NCBI GenBank assembly: GCA_002729095.1
Contig: PBWC01000041.1
Coordinates: 1-36,964 of the forward strand
Direction of reading: 5' to 3'
DNA: 36,964 nt
From: Methanobacteriota archaeon
GTDB lineage: Archaea; Thermoplasmatota; Poseidoniia; Poseidoniales; Poseidoniaceae
Below, in pieces: positions 9,588 through 18,963 of the stretch (its first letter is position 1; every line of letters starts with the position of its first letter). The notes under the pieces were generated by a model. That model did not search any database. It was given only the letters and a program-made list of their open reading frames with translations, and was not told the DNA's origin. The position numbers and the translations under genes were made by a program.

Positions 9588-11135
9588 CTAGTATGTTTTG
9601 GCAAGAATTACTTTTCTCTTGGTTGGCTTGCCAGACATGTGACAATTAATTTCTGTATCAAACTCTTCGGTTGCATCACCTAAAAATGTAAGTCCAGTTA
9701 GTCTTTCTATAACTTCAGCATGTGCGTCACTACCATCAAAGGCCATCTGGTAAATCTTGCCGTCTACGATTTCTCCTTTCATCTCCCATTTACCTTCATT
9801 TTGTACAAATTCAGGCAATTGTTGTATTACATCTTGCATGTGCATTGAGGATCTATTTCTTAACTCGTCAGAGATTTCAGAAAGTACATTTCGACAATTT
9901 TCAACTATACCTTCCATTGGTAAAGGTTCTTTGCCTCCAGTTCTTCTAGCAGCAAAAACAGTACCTTGTGCTATGTCGCGAGGACCTAAATCCAACCTCA
10001 AAGGAACACCTTTTATCTCCCAATCATAGTATTTCTGACCCGCACGAATATCTCTTGAGTCAACTTTAACTCTTAATCCACCATTTCTCAGAGTTTCTGC
10101 TAACTCCTCTGCAGCCCCAACGGTATCAACCTCGGAATTTTTCTTAATCATAGGACATATAACAACTTGGAATGGAGCGATTGCTGGTGGCATTATTAGG
10201 CCATTGTCATCACCATGCATACCAACTACGGCACCTAGCAATCTTTCGGACATTCCGTATGTTGTCTGATGACAATATTGCTGTTTAGCCTCTAAATTCT
10301 CATATGTTATATCAAAAGCTTTAGCCCATTGGTCTCTATAATGATGACAGGACGCAACTTGTAAAGTTCTGCCGTTTGGCATTACTGCATCAATACCAAT
10401 GGTGTACCAGGCACCGGGGAATGTATCCCAAACTGGACGTTTAGCTTTGATAATTGGTAAACATAATTTATGCATCAATCGGTCTACAATCTCTAAATCT
10501 TCCGCTATTTGCCGTGAAGCGTCTTCTTCGTCAATATGAGCGGTGTGGGCTTCAAAGAAATGAATCTCCCTCACACGAATAAAGGATCTGGTTTGTTTTG
10601 TTTCATACCTAAATGTATTCACCATTTGGTAGATTTTCAAAGGCAGGTCTTTATGTGAACGAATCCACAAAGGAAACATTGTGTACATGGCTGTTTCTGA
10701 GGTGGGTCTTAGAAACATTGGAATGTCAAGTTCATTCTCTCCAGCATGCTTAACCCAGTATACTTCTTTTTTGAATCCACCTTCTTCTTCTTCATCTCGC
10801 AGTTCATCGGGATCTATCCCTTCTTCTCTGGCTCTTTTCAATCTAGCGACAAGTGCATTTTCTTTATCAAGTAAATTCTCAGGGATAAGTAAAGGGAAAT
10901 TAACTTCCTCATGATTTGTTTTTTCCATTTCATCATGAGTTAAACTATCAATGAGCCTCATTGTTTTCCAACCGTATGGTCTCCAAACATCCATCCCCTT
11001 AATCGGATATCTCTTATCCACAAGATCAGAGGCTTCAACGATAAACGGATACCATTCATTGAAATTTTCAATTTTAGACGGTATCCCTCTTTTGGCCTTA
11101 CCTGGACCTTGGCTCATATTGACAACTGTAATCAT
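9588..11135 (-). CDS. proS: Prolyl-tRNA synthetase (archaeal/eukaryotic type)
   Basis: Class II aaRS motifs: FLRPTSETAMYTMFPLWIRSHKDLPLKIYQ, NTFRYETKQTRSFIRVREIHFFEAHTAH, HGDDNGLIMPPAIAPFQVVICPM. Start may be the internal MSQGPG at 11117. Confidence 0.95.
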   Translation of the reverse strand: MITVVNMSQGPGKAKRGIPSKIENFNEWYPFIVEASDLVDKRYPIKGMDVWRPYGWKTMRLIDSLTHDEMEKTNHEEVNFPLLIPENLLDKENALVARLKRAREEGIDPDELRDEEEEGGFKKEVYWVKHAGENELDIPMFLRPTSETAMYTMFPLWIRSHKDLPLKIYQMVNTFRYETKQTRSFIRVREIHFFEAHTAHIDEEDASRQIAEDLEIVDRLMHKLCLPIIKAKRPVWDTFPGAWYTIGIDAVMPNGRTLQVASCHHYRDQWAKAFDITYENLEAKQQYCHQTTYGMSERLLGAVVGMHGDDNGLIMPPAIAPFQVVICPMIKKNSEVDTVGAAEELAETLRNGGLRVKVDSRDIRAGQKYYDWEIKGVPLRLDLGPRDIAQGTVFAARRTGGKEPLPMEGIVENCRNVLSEISDELRNRSSMHMQDVIQQLPEFVQNEGKWEMKGEIVDGKIYQMAFDGSDAHAEVIERLTGLTFLGDATEEFDTEINCHMSGKPTKRKVILAKTY

Positions 11136-11176
11136 CTATTTCATCAAGATGACGGCGCAAAAAGAAAATTTAGGCT

Positions 11177-11428
11177 TTATCTTTGATATTTCACAATAGC
11201 CATGATAGCAGCTAAACACCATATAACTTCCAAGACTAAGAAGGCCCATTCGTAAATCAGTAATGCCCTTATCGCTAATAGTCCAGAACCTGCAGCCATG
11301 AGTAGTAGATAACTTCGATCTTTACTGTTCAATAAATTCCTTGTTTCTAATAAAAAAGCAGATAGTATCAAAATCATACCAACATAAGATAAAATCTCAG
11401 AAAATAGTTCGATTTCCATCAAACTCAC
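11177..11428 (-). CDS. Small membrane protein, CBU_0592-like
   Basis: 83 aa with three hydrophobic helices (LSYVGMILILSAFLLETRNLL...LLAIRALLIYEWAFLVLEVIWCLAAIMAIV). Overlaps the upstream gene by 4 bp. Confidence 0.6.
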   Translation of the reverse strand: MSLMEIELFSEILSYVGMILILSAFLLETRNLLNSKDRSYLLLMAAGSGLLAIRALLIYEWAFLVLEVIWCLAAIMAIVKYQR

Positions 11429-12021
11429 TTTTTACGGAAGAATATGATGGTTGCAATTAAAAGAACTGAAATTGCGACTATGTCTGGAATCCCTATTCCC
11501 CCAGTTTGACCACCTATACCAGAAATGCTGTCACCAATTAGTGAATATGACCATCCATCAGAAGAACCAATTTTGTGAATGCTCATCCAATTTAACCTAG
11601 TTTGTTCGGCACCTCTGCACTGCTCAGTATCACACACACCTTCGAATAGGCTTGAAAGTATACCAAATAAATTTGCTACAACTAGAACCAAACCAAAGGC
11701 AGAGCCAATTTTTAGAAATTTAGAACTTCCAGAATTCGGATTTTCCAAATTTGGAATTTCTATATCTGGAAGTTCATTCGGTAAACCTCCTCCGACTGGC
11801 TGAATTACCTCAATTAGCATTTCAGTCGGGGGTGCAACTTCTGTTACAGGTAAGCCAGGAGCGCTAGGTACGAAGTCTCTAGCCTTTACTGGTTTAACAG
11901 GTGCAATTTTGATACCGTACAATCTATCAGCAAGGCTCACTAAAGCAGCATCGTCAGCAATTTCTGAAGGCTCCAACTCACCATCGAGTAGTTGTTGAAG
12001 TCTGTCCCTCATATCTGACAT
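11425..12021 (-). CDS. Hypothetical protein with two TM segments
   Basis: N-terminal LQQLLDGELEPSEIADDAALVSLADRLYGI, proline-rich linker, TM (SAFGLVLVVANLFGILSSL) and C-terminal TM (DIVAISVLLIATIIFFRKK). Confidence 0.6.
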   Translation of the reverse strand: MSDMRDRLQQLLDGELEPSEIADDAALVSLADRLYGIKIAPVKPVKARDFVPSAPGLPVTEVAPPTEMLIEVIQPVGGGLPNELPDIEIPNLENPNSGSSKFLKIGSAFGLVLVVANLFGILSSLFEGVCDTEQCRGAEQTRLNWMSIHKIGSSDGWSYSLIGDSISGIGGQTGGIGIPDIVAISVLLIATIIFFRKK

Positions 12022-12027
12022 GGATAT

Positions 12028-12046
12028 CCCCCGTATTAATAGGGGG
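12028..12046 (-). promoter_or_regulatory. CCCCC/GGGGG inverted repeat just upstream of the 12021 start codon
   Basis: ccccc-gtattaata-ggggg. On the minus strand the GGGGG lies 6 nt before the ATG (GGGGGATATCCATG). Confidence 0.45.
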
Positions 12047-12101
12047 CGTACTTATCCTTCAAGAATCCTCCTTTTGATTATAAATTCAAAAGTTTACAAG
12101 A

Positions 12102-12764
12102 TTAGGCATTTCCTGCTGCTTCAACTTCGGCCCAGTCCTTCATAAATCCGTCTATACCTTTGTCGGTAAGTGGATGTTTAATCAATTGTCTAAAAATCTT
12201 TGCTGGCATGGTAGCGGTATGTGCGCCTAGTTGAAGGCATTGGAGAAGGTGGGTCGGATGGCGAATCGAAGCTGCCAAAACCTTAGTAGTGATCTCTGGA
12301 TAATTTTCCCACGTAGTCATTATTTCTGCAATTAGGTTCATTCCTTCATGTCCAGTATCATCTATTCTTCCGATGAATGGAGAAACATATGTTGCTCCGG
12401 CTTTTGCAGCCATCAATGCTTGTGAGGTCGAGAAAATTAGTGTTACATTTGTCTTTATTCCTTTTTCTGTGAGTACCTTTGTTGCAGCAAGACCTTCGGG
12501 TGTGCAAGGAATCTTTATGATGACATTTTCTGGTAATTCACCTTTTAATTCAAGAGCTTGTTCAACCATGCCCTCGGTATCTAAAGCGGTAACTTCGGCA
12601 GAAATAGGGCCGTCACAAATTGATGCGATTTCAGCAACTACCTGTTTGAAGTCTCTTCCACTTTTCTTAATCAATGAGGGATTTGTAGTAACTCCGTCTA
12701 ATATCCCCCATGCAGCAATCTCACGTATTTCATCAACATCAGCAGTATCTAAGAAGAACTCCAT
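12102..12764 (-). CDS. tal: Transaldolase / fructose-6-phosphate aldolase-like (small TalC/MipB type)
   Basis: [79 protein letters not shown]. Confidence 0.93.
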   Translation of the reverse strand: MEFFLDTADVDEIREIAAWGILDGVTTNPSLIKKSGRDFKQVVAEIASICDGPISAEVTALDTEGMVEQALELKGELPENVIIKIPCTPEGLAATKVLTEKGIKTNVTLIFSTSQALMAAKAGATYVSPFIGRIDDTGHEGMNLIAEIMTTWENYPEITTKVLAASIRHPTHLLQCLQLGAHTATMPAKIFRQLIKHPLTDKGIDGFMKDWAEVEAAGNA

Positions 12765-12806
12765 GTATATCTCGAGTAATAGGCACTCTTTGAATTATAC
12801 TATTGG

Positions 12807-15062
12807 TTAATCGTTTCTAGTTCGCACGTAAAAATAACTTAAACTACATAGTATAGCAATTGTTAATGAAATTTTTACAATATCATTTGTTGAAATGAAG
12901 GAATTCAAATCCCTGTTTCCATTATCGTCATGTTTTGTATCATTGTTAGACTCTAAATCAGTTTCAAGGTCTATATTATCGTCACAGAAATCTGGAATTC
13001 CATCTAAATCAGAATCTATAGAATCATTTCCTCCATCACATATATCTGAATTATCATCGACACCGTCGTCGTCAGAATCGATTATTGAATCACAATCATC
13101 AGGGATCGAATCATTATCTAAATCAATCAAATCATCAAACCCATCACATATATCCAAAGCATCCGAAATTGAATCATTGTCAGAGTCAATCAAATCATCA
13201 CATCCATCAGGAATCGAATCATTATCTAAATCAATCAAATCATCAAATCCATAACATATATCCGTAGCATCCGATATTGAATCATTGTCAGAGTCAATTA
13301 AATCATCACATCCATCTGGAATAGAGTCGTTGTCATGATCAACATTGTCATCAAAACCATGGCATAAATCAAGTGAGTCTTCAATATTATCGAAGTCTGA
13401 ATCGATCAACTCATCACATCCATCTGGTATCAGATCATTGTCATAATCTATGGAATCATTAAATCCATTACAAATATCCTCATTATCAGTAATTCCGTCT
13501 AAGTCAGAATCATCTAAACATCCGTCGCCGTCTATATCCCAAGGAATTGAATCCTCGCTGGGACATTGGTCGACCCAGTCTTCGATATAATCTCCCGGAG
13601 TTATTTCTTTGTCCTTGAAAGCATGACTATTGGAATCATATCTTTTTACTTTGAAAACTTTGTTACCATTACCTGTGTAGATTGAATCTCCTTGAGACAT
13701 TTCTTCTCCAGTATTTATCGGGCTAATATATTTCCAAACAATTTCACCAGTCAAATCAACTTCATAGAAAGTACCTCTAGTCCCGTAAGTAACTAGGGTA
13801 TTGCCGTTGGGGAGCCTTTCTGCACCTGAGATAGAGGGGGCATACATTTCTGTCCCAATATTCCATGACCAACTAGTATTTACCGGACCAAAGGCTTCAC
13901 TTACATTTTTGACATAACTTCCGTTAACTAATGGAGGCGTAAAAATATCGACAGATGAATAAAGCGAATCTCTACCATTGCCGTTATTGAATACAATCAA
14001 GTCACCTGAATTTTCTCTTCCCTGTTCAATCCATTGAACATCATGTTGTGCAAAAAGAACCTGATCATTCTCATCTCCGGCTCTATAAGCTTCTGGATTA
14101 CCCCACCTGTAGAGAATATCTCCGCCCATGCCACTATCACCTCCAATGTGTCCAGCAGCTTCTTGTGTAGTAGTACTATGGTCGATTATGTATACCTCAT
14201 TCATATTTTTACAGGATATTGCTATTTGGTCTAAGGCTTCATTATAGTCGATTCCGTTGCAGTGCATCCAATCTCTGCCGCCAGATGCACCACCTTCAGC
14301 ATCCATATAATTCACGTCTAATAATTCCGGATGGTCTTCTACGATTCCGAAATTATCTTTTGAAGAATCATAATCTTGAATCAAGTGGTCCCAAGCTCTC
14401 CACTTCCAAACTATATTGTAGTCATCAGTTCCTATCGGTTCAATTTCTAATATTACATCAGGCCAAAGGGTGGTTGAGGTAACTGCTTTGTTGGAATTTC
14501 CCGAGGTATCTTTGCCTGCTTGAACTACCTCTTGCTCAGACATTTCTTCCCATGCAATTACTAGTATATTTCCATTGGGCATCGGTTCAATATCGTGATG
14601 GCTTCTGTATGTTTGAGACGAGTATGTCCAAGACCATTCAAGCTCGCCTTCCCATGATATTCTCTCAATTTTTCCTGCTGAACCGCCGGCAGAGAAATCT
14701 CCTGGTTGATTATTTCCTAGGTTAGCAGTTCTTAGCAAGTCCCCGTCATCTAGTAGATATGCGGAAAGCCCCGGCCTGTGCCCCCCTGGTGATTCCCAAC
14801 GGTGGACTTCACGACCATATTCGTCAATCAAATATGATGTGGTCGAAGAGATAGGTGAAAATAGAGTATATCCAGGACTGATATTACCATCACAGTAAAT
14901 TAGACCAACTGTCCATGTTTCATTTCGATTTGCTTTGCAAATATTATAATCTTGATTTTTTGATTCAGAAGCATGACTGGATTCTGAAATTCCTATTACA
15001 GAAAATACTAGAACGAAAATTATGAATGCAGCACGATAGAATCTTTGCATACAATCACTCAT
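12807..15062 (-). CDS. Secreted, membrane-anchored arylsulfotransferase-like protein with TSP3-type Ca-binding repeats
   Basis: N-terminal signal-like helix; SSTTSYLIDEYGREVHRWESPGGHRPGLSAYLLDDGDLLRTANLG and SHHDIEPMPNGNILVIAWEE are ASST-like; D-rich repeats (DSDNDSISDATDICYGFDDLIDLDNDSIPDGCDDLI); C-terminal TM (IVKISLTIAILCSLSYFYVRTRND). Confidence 0.82.
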   Translation of the reverse strand: MSDCMQRFYRAAFIIFVLVFSVIGISESSHASESKNQDYNICKANRNETWTVGLIYCDGNISPGYTLFSPISSTTSYLIDEYGREVHRWESPGGHRPGLSAYLLDDGDLLRTANLGNNQPGDFSAGGSAGKIERISWEGELEWSWTYSSQTYRSHHDIEPMPNGNILVIAWEEMSEQEVVQAGKDTSGNSNKAVTSTTLWPDVILEIEPIGTDDYNIVWKWRAWDHLIQDYDSSKDNFGIVEDHPELLDVNYMDAEGGASGGRDWMHCNGIDYNEALDQIAISCKNMNEVYIIDHSTTTQEAAGHIGGDSGMGGDILYRWGNPEAYRAGDENDQVLFAQHDVQWIEQGRENSGDLIVFNNGNGRDSLYSSVDIFTPPLVNGSYVKNVSEAFGPVNTSWSWNIGTEMYAPSISGAERLPNGNTLVTYGTRGTFYEVDLTGEIVWKYISPINTGEEMSQGDSIYTGNGNKVFKVKRYDSNSHAFKDKEITPGDYIEDWVDQCPSEDSIPWDIDGDGCLDDSDLDGITDNEDICNGFNDSIDYDNDLIPDGCDELIDSDFDNIEDSLDLCHGFDDNVDHDNDSIPDGCDDLIDSDNDSISDATDICYGFDDLIDLDNDSIPDGCDDLIDSDNDSISDALDICDGFDDLIDLDNDSIPDDCDSIIDSDDDGVDDNSDICDGGNDSIDSDLDGIPDFCDDNIDLETDLESNNDTKHDDNGNRDLNSFISTNDIVKISLTIAILCSLSYFYVRTRND
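12972..13511 (-). repeat. Five tandem 36-aa (108-bp) TSP type 3-like repeats inside the arylsulfotransferase-like CDS
   Basis: Units read DSDLDGITD..DELI / DSDFDNIED..DDLI / DSDNDSISDA..DDLI / DSDNDSISDA..DSII / DSDDDGVDD..DDNI, all 36 residues. Units 3 and 4 are nearly identical at DNA level. Confidence 0.85.
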
Positions 15063-15067
15063 TCATC

Positions 15068-16003
15068 CTACTTTCGGGATTGTGCTTTTTTAACTGCATT
15101 TTCAATATGATGTGATGAAATACCTAACAAATTCAACATTTCGTCAGGTTGCCCTGATTCACCGAATCGGTCATTTACGCCAACTCTTTCGAGAGGTGCT
15201 GGACAGTTTGAGGATAAATATTCGGCAACTGCACCACCCAAGCCTCCAATAATGCTGTGATCTTCTGCAGTTATTATTGCTCCACATTTATCTACTAGGC
15301 TCTTGACTAAATCTGTGTCAAGTGGCTTCAGTGTGTGCATATCAACAACCGAAACAGAAATACCTTGCTTTTCTAAACTCTCTGCAGCTTTCATCGACTC
15401 TGAAACCATAACTCCGCATGCTATTATTGCAGCGTCTGCGCCATCTCTTAGTATCATTCCCTTGCCAATTTTGATTTCGTCTTCTCTTCCGTCATACATA
15501 ACAGGTGTCTTATTTCTAGCTGTGCGCATGTATGATGGTTTACCTAACTCAGGAAGTTGTTTTGTGAGTTGCTTTGTGCTAACATCATCACATGGATGCA
15601 TGACAACCACGTTTGGTAAGGTACGATATATTGCCAAATCTTCAATTGATTGTGCAGATGAACCATCAGTTCCAGTGTGAGTTCCACCGTGACTTCCACA
15701 GAGATGAACTGCTAAATTTGGCCTTGCAACTCCATTTCTCATCTGTTCAAATGCTCTCTCAGTAAAAATTGCAAACGTACTGGCAAATGGTATAAAGCCA
15801 GAAGAAGCCAACCCAGCACCAACTAGTAACATATTTTGCTCACCTATTCCGCAAGAAACAGTTCTTTCAGGATATTCCTTTCTAAAGTGAAGAGATTTTG
15901 TCGATTTACCTAAATCAGCCTCTAATACAACTACTTTTGGATTGTCTGCGATTTCTAACAAAGCTTGACCATAACCGTCCCTAGTGGCAGCCATTCTTGT
16001 CAT
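15068..16003 (-). CDS. Transketolase, C-terminal subunit
   Basis: RMAATRDGYGQALLEIAD, VSCGIGEQNMLLVGAGLASSGFIPFASTFAIFTERAFEQ, pyrimidine-binding and C-terminal domains. Overlaps the N-terminal subunit gene by 4 bp. Confidence 0.93.
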   Translation of the reverse strand: MTRMAATRDGYGQALLEIADNPKVVVLEADLGKSTKSLHFRKEYPERTVSCGIGEQNMLLVGAGLASSGFIPFASTFAIFTERAFEQMRNGVARPNLAVHLCGSHGGTHTGTDGSSAQSIEDLAIYRTLPNVVVMHPCDDVSTKQLTKQLPELGKPSYMRTARNKTPVMYDGREDEIKIGKGMILRDGADAAIIACGVMVSESMKAAESLEKQGISVSVVDMHTLKPLDTDLVKSLVDKCGAIITAEDHSIIGGLGGAVAEYLSSNCPAPLERVGVNDRFGESGQPDEMLNLLGISSHHIENAVKKAQSRK

Positions 16004-16827
16004 GCTTCCACCTCCCCAAGCTCAATCATTGCCTGATGGAACTGTTCATCATTTGGAGCAGCCCCGTGGAAAGATGGATTATTTTCCATGTAAGAAATTC
16101 CAGCGCCTTTGATAGTATGTGCAATGAGAATTGATGGACCATCATTTGTTCGCTCAAGGAAATCTAAACCATTCATTATTTCAGCCATGTCATGGCCATC
16201 GATTTCTTTTACTGACCATCCAAAAGATTTCCACTTAGCTGGAATATCAAACATTCGCATTTGAGCTTCACAGAAATCATCATTTTGAATTCTGTTTCTG
16301 TCTAAAATTACTTTCAAGTTACCTAACTCGTGATGCCGAGCAGCCATAGCTGCTTCCCAAATACTACCTTCTTGAATTTCCCCATCTCCAAGCATGACAA
16401 ATATCCTTCTTTCACTGTTCTCAAGTTTGGCGGCGACAGCACAACCCATGCCAAAAGATAGTCCCATTCCTAAAGAACCAGCAGAGAAATCTACTCCTGG
16501 GCACCATTTCATGTCAACATGCCCCTGACAAACTCCTCCAAGAACTCTGTATGATTCTAAGTCGGCATGGGATATGAAGCCCATTTCGGCCAAAACCGCA
16601 TACATTCCAGGGGATGCATGCCCCTTTGAAAGAATGAATCTATCTCTGTCATTCCAGTCTGGGTTTTCCGGTTTAACCCTCAGCCTGGTTGCGTATAATG
16701 CAGATATTAAATCGATTTCAGAAAGTGATCCTCCGGGATGACCAGCTTGCGCTCTATGCACCATCTTCACAATTTCTACCCTGCATTTACGTGCAAATTC
16801 TTCTACTTCACTAATATCCATAGCCAT
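16000..16827 (-). CDS. Transketolase, N-terminal (TPP-binding) subunit
   Basis: MVHRAQAGHPGGSLSEIDLISALY, FILSKGHASPGMYAVLAEMG, MLGDGEIQEGSIWEAAMAARHHELGNLKVILDRNRIQNDD. Confidence 0.94.
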   Translation of the reverse strand: MAMDISEVEEFARKCRVEIVKMVHRAQAGHPGGSLSEIDLISALYATRLRVKPENPDWNDRDRFILSKGHASPGMYAVLAEMGFISHADLESYRVLGGVCQGHVDMKWCPGVDFSAGSLGMGLSFGMGCAVAAKLENSERRIFVMLGDGEIQEGSIWEAAMAARHHELGNLKVILDRNRIQNDDFCEAQMRMFDIPAKWKSFGWSVKEIDGHDMAEIMNGLDFLERTNDGPSILIAHTIKGAGISYMENNPSFHGAAPNDEQFHQAMIELGEVEA

Positions 16828-16890
16828 TTAGCCAGCCTCAAAAGTTGTCCAATGCCGACGACCTTTGATGCTTTTGCTTTGAAAAATACC

Positions 16891-18942
16891 TTAAGTTTTG
16901 GATTTGGGTTTGAAAATACCGATAAATTTTGTAAATATATCATCGATGATCATTAAACTTTCTTTAAACAAATTACCCCCACTCGGGAGTGCTCTTGTGG
17001 CTAGCCAAATGAATACAAAAACAAACCATCCAAAGAATGCTAATGAAAATAAATTATTCAATGTCCCAGTACCAAATAACTCGTATAAATGGAAGTCGGA
17101 AACAATTAACACGGCAACTAATACTCCAAGAATAGATTCACCAGCAATAAATCCAGCTCCAATTAAAACACCTCGATTTTCAACATCCTTCGCTGCTTTA
17201 ACCGCTTTTTTGGAAGGATTATCAAGTATTTTACCATCAATTCTAATGTGGGCACTTCTAAATGCAAAGTATGAAATTACTCCACCAAGCATTATAGGAA
17301 CAGAAAGCCCTAGAGGGAGATAAATTCCTATTGCTACACTCATTACTGGCATTTTTAATCGAATTAGTACTATTGCAATAACCACGCCAAGGAGAATCAT
17401 TTGTAAGTTCACATCTCCAACAAATGCACCTCGAACTATGTCTCCGATTAGTTCAGCTTGTGGGGCAAGTAATGCCTTATCACAATCTCTGTATGCAATT
17501 TCTGCTTCTCTTAGACAAGCAGTTTGAGTAATTCCAAATGCGTTGTGAAGCAATTTCAATGTTGGACCAATAACTAATGCACCAGTGATAACTCCAACAA
17601 TTTCGGCAATTTGTTGTACTCTGGGAGTAGCGCCTACCATGTGGCCGGTTTTGAGATCCTGCATTACATCTCCTGCAATTGCCGCCGATGAAGCAACAAT
17701 TGAGGCGATAAGAACAGTAGCCAACATTAGAGTTGAGGTATCTAAATTTAGAAGACCATCTCCTATGAGTAATACCAATACTACGGTAAACAGCAGTGTT
17801 GCGATTGTCATTCCAGAAACAGGAGAATTAGAAGATCCAACTACCCCAGCAATATAACCAGCAACTGCTGCAAAGAAAAATGCAGTGACTGCTAAAAACA
17901 AACCTCCAGCTAGAGCCAGGATTAGTGAACCAGTCTTACTCCAGTAAAATAGAACTGTCAAGATGACTAAAATTCCACAGAATATGAATACCTTGTTCAT
18001 AGGTAAATCTATTTCAGTTCTGAGTAATTCTTCATCTGTTGAAGATTTCGTTTTGATGGCTTTGCTGATTCCTGTAATTATTGTTTTACGCATGGACCAA
18101 AGGGTATACAATCCACCAAGAACCATTGCGCCAACACCCACATATCTTACCTGTTGTCGCCAAATTATGTCAAAACTCTCTACAGAACTGCCCGCCGAAC
18201 CCCAACCGTTTATCAGACCATACATTGGGACTAGTAATCCAAAACCAATCATACCACCAAGGAAAATAAATGATGCAATTCTAATACCTACAATAAAACC
18301 CACAGACAATAGAGCAACTGAAAGATCCATTCCAGCATAGATTCTGGTGCCAAGGAATGATGTAGCAGCCTCAACTGAGTGTTTTGTTGCTTCGAACCCT
18401 TTTTGGACTAGTCCATATATTGCTCCAATACCAAGTGCGTAAATTATCGCCTGTGCTCCTTCGCCACCTTCTTCTCCAGCAACCAATACTTCTCTACACG
18501 CAACTCCTTCAGGATAAGGCAAGGCTTCCTCAACAATGAATAATCTCCTTAAGGCAATTGTAAACATTGTTCCAAGTAAACCTCCCAGCAGAGCGATAAT
18601 GGTGGTTTCAACCAATTGTATTTCATCCCAAACATTAGGTATCACCAAAAGCGCAGGGACTGTAAAAATAATCCCTGCAGCAAGTGATTCTCCAGCACTG
18701 GCCATTGTTTGAACAGCATTATTTTCTAGAATACTGACATCTTTAAACAATGAGCGAAGAATAATCATAGACATAACTGCAGCAGGTATACTTGCTGAAA
18801 CTGTCATTCCGGCATACAACCCAAGATACGCATTTGCTGCAGTCATTAAGATGCCCAAAAGAATTCCTACAACAATCACTCTAGTAGTCAGTTCCAGCGG
18901 CGACTGCGATGCCGGAATGTATGGCTCACCGTGGACCGACAT
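16891..18942 (-). CDS. OPT-family oligopeptide transporter
   Basis: Long polytopic protein; ANAYLGLYAGMTVSASIPAAVMSM, LPYPEGVACREVL, AGVVGSSNSPVSGMTIATLL, DVMQDLKTGHMVGATPRVQQIAEIVGV are typical of OPT proteins. Confidence 0.93.
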   Translation of the reverse strand: MSVHGEPYIPASQSPLELTTRVIVVGILLGILMTAANAYLGLYAGMTVSASIPAAVMSMIILRSLFKDVSILENNAVQTMASAGESLAAGIIFTVPALLVIPNVWDEIQLVETTIIALLGGLLGTMFTIALRRLFIVEEALPYPEGVACREVLVAGEEGGEGAQAIIYALGIGAIYGLVQKGFEATKHSVEAATSFLGTRIYAGMDLSVALLSVGFIVGIRIASFIFLGGMIGFGLLVPMYGLINGWGSAGSSVESFDIIWRQQVRYVGVGAMVLGGLYTLWSMRKTIITGISKAIKTKSSTDEELLRTEIDLPMNKVFIFCGILVILTVLFYWSKTGSLILALAGGLFLAVTAFFFAAVAGYIAGVVGSSNSPVSGMTIATLLFTVVLVLLIGDGLLNLDTSTLMLATVLIASIVASSAAIAGDVMQDLKTGHMVGATPRVQQIAEIVGVITGALVIGPTLKLLHNAFGITQTACLREAEIAYRDCDKALLAPQAELIGDIVRGAFVGDVNLQMILLGVVIAIVLIRLKMPVMSVAIGIYLPLGLSVPIMLGGVISYFAFRSAHIRIDGKILDNPSKKAVKAAKDVENRGVLIGAGFIAGESILGVLVAVLIVSDFHLYELFGTGTLNNLFSLAFFGWFVFVFIWLATRALPSGGNLFKESLMIIDDIFTKFIGIFKPKSKT

Positions 18943-18963
18943 AGACCGGCTAAATATTACTGA

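Noticed and set aside
9535-9645. Longer N-terminus of the EAR-repeat protein
   Set aside because: Would overlap the end of proS and lacks similarity to an expected domain; ATG 9534 is cleaner.
12895-13511. Regular repeats that could be mistaken for a CRISPR array or intergenic tandem repeat
   Set aside because: 108-bp period in frame with acidic TSP3-like protein repeats; no conserved short repeat with unique spacers; no cas genes. Plus-strand ORFs 12895-13254 and 13085-13267 are shadows.
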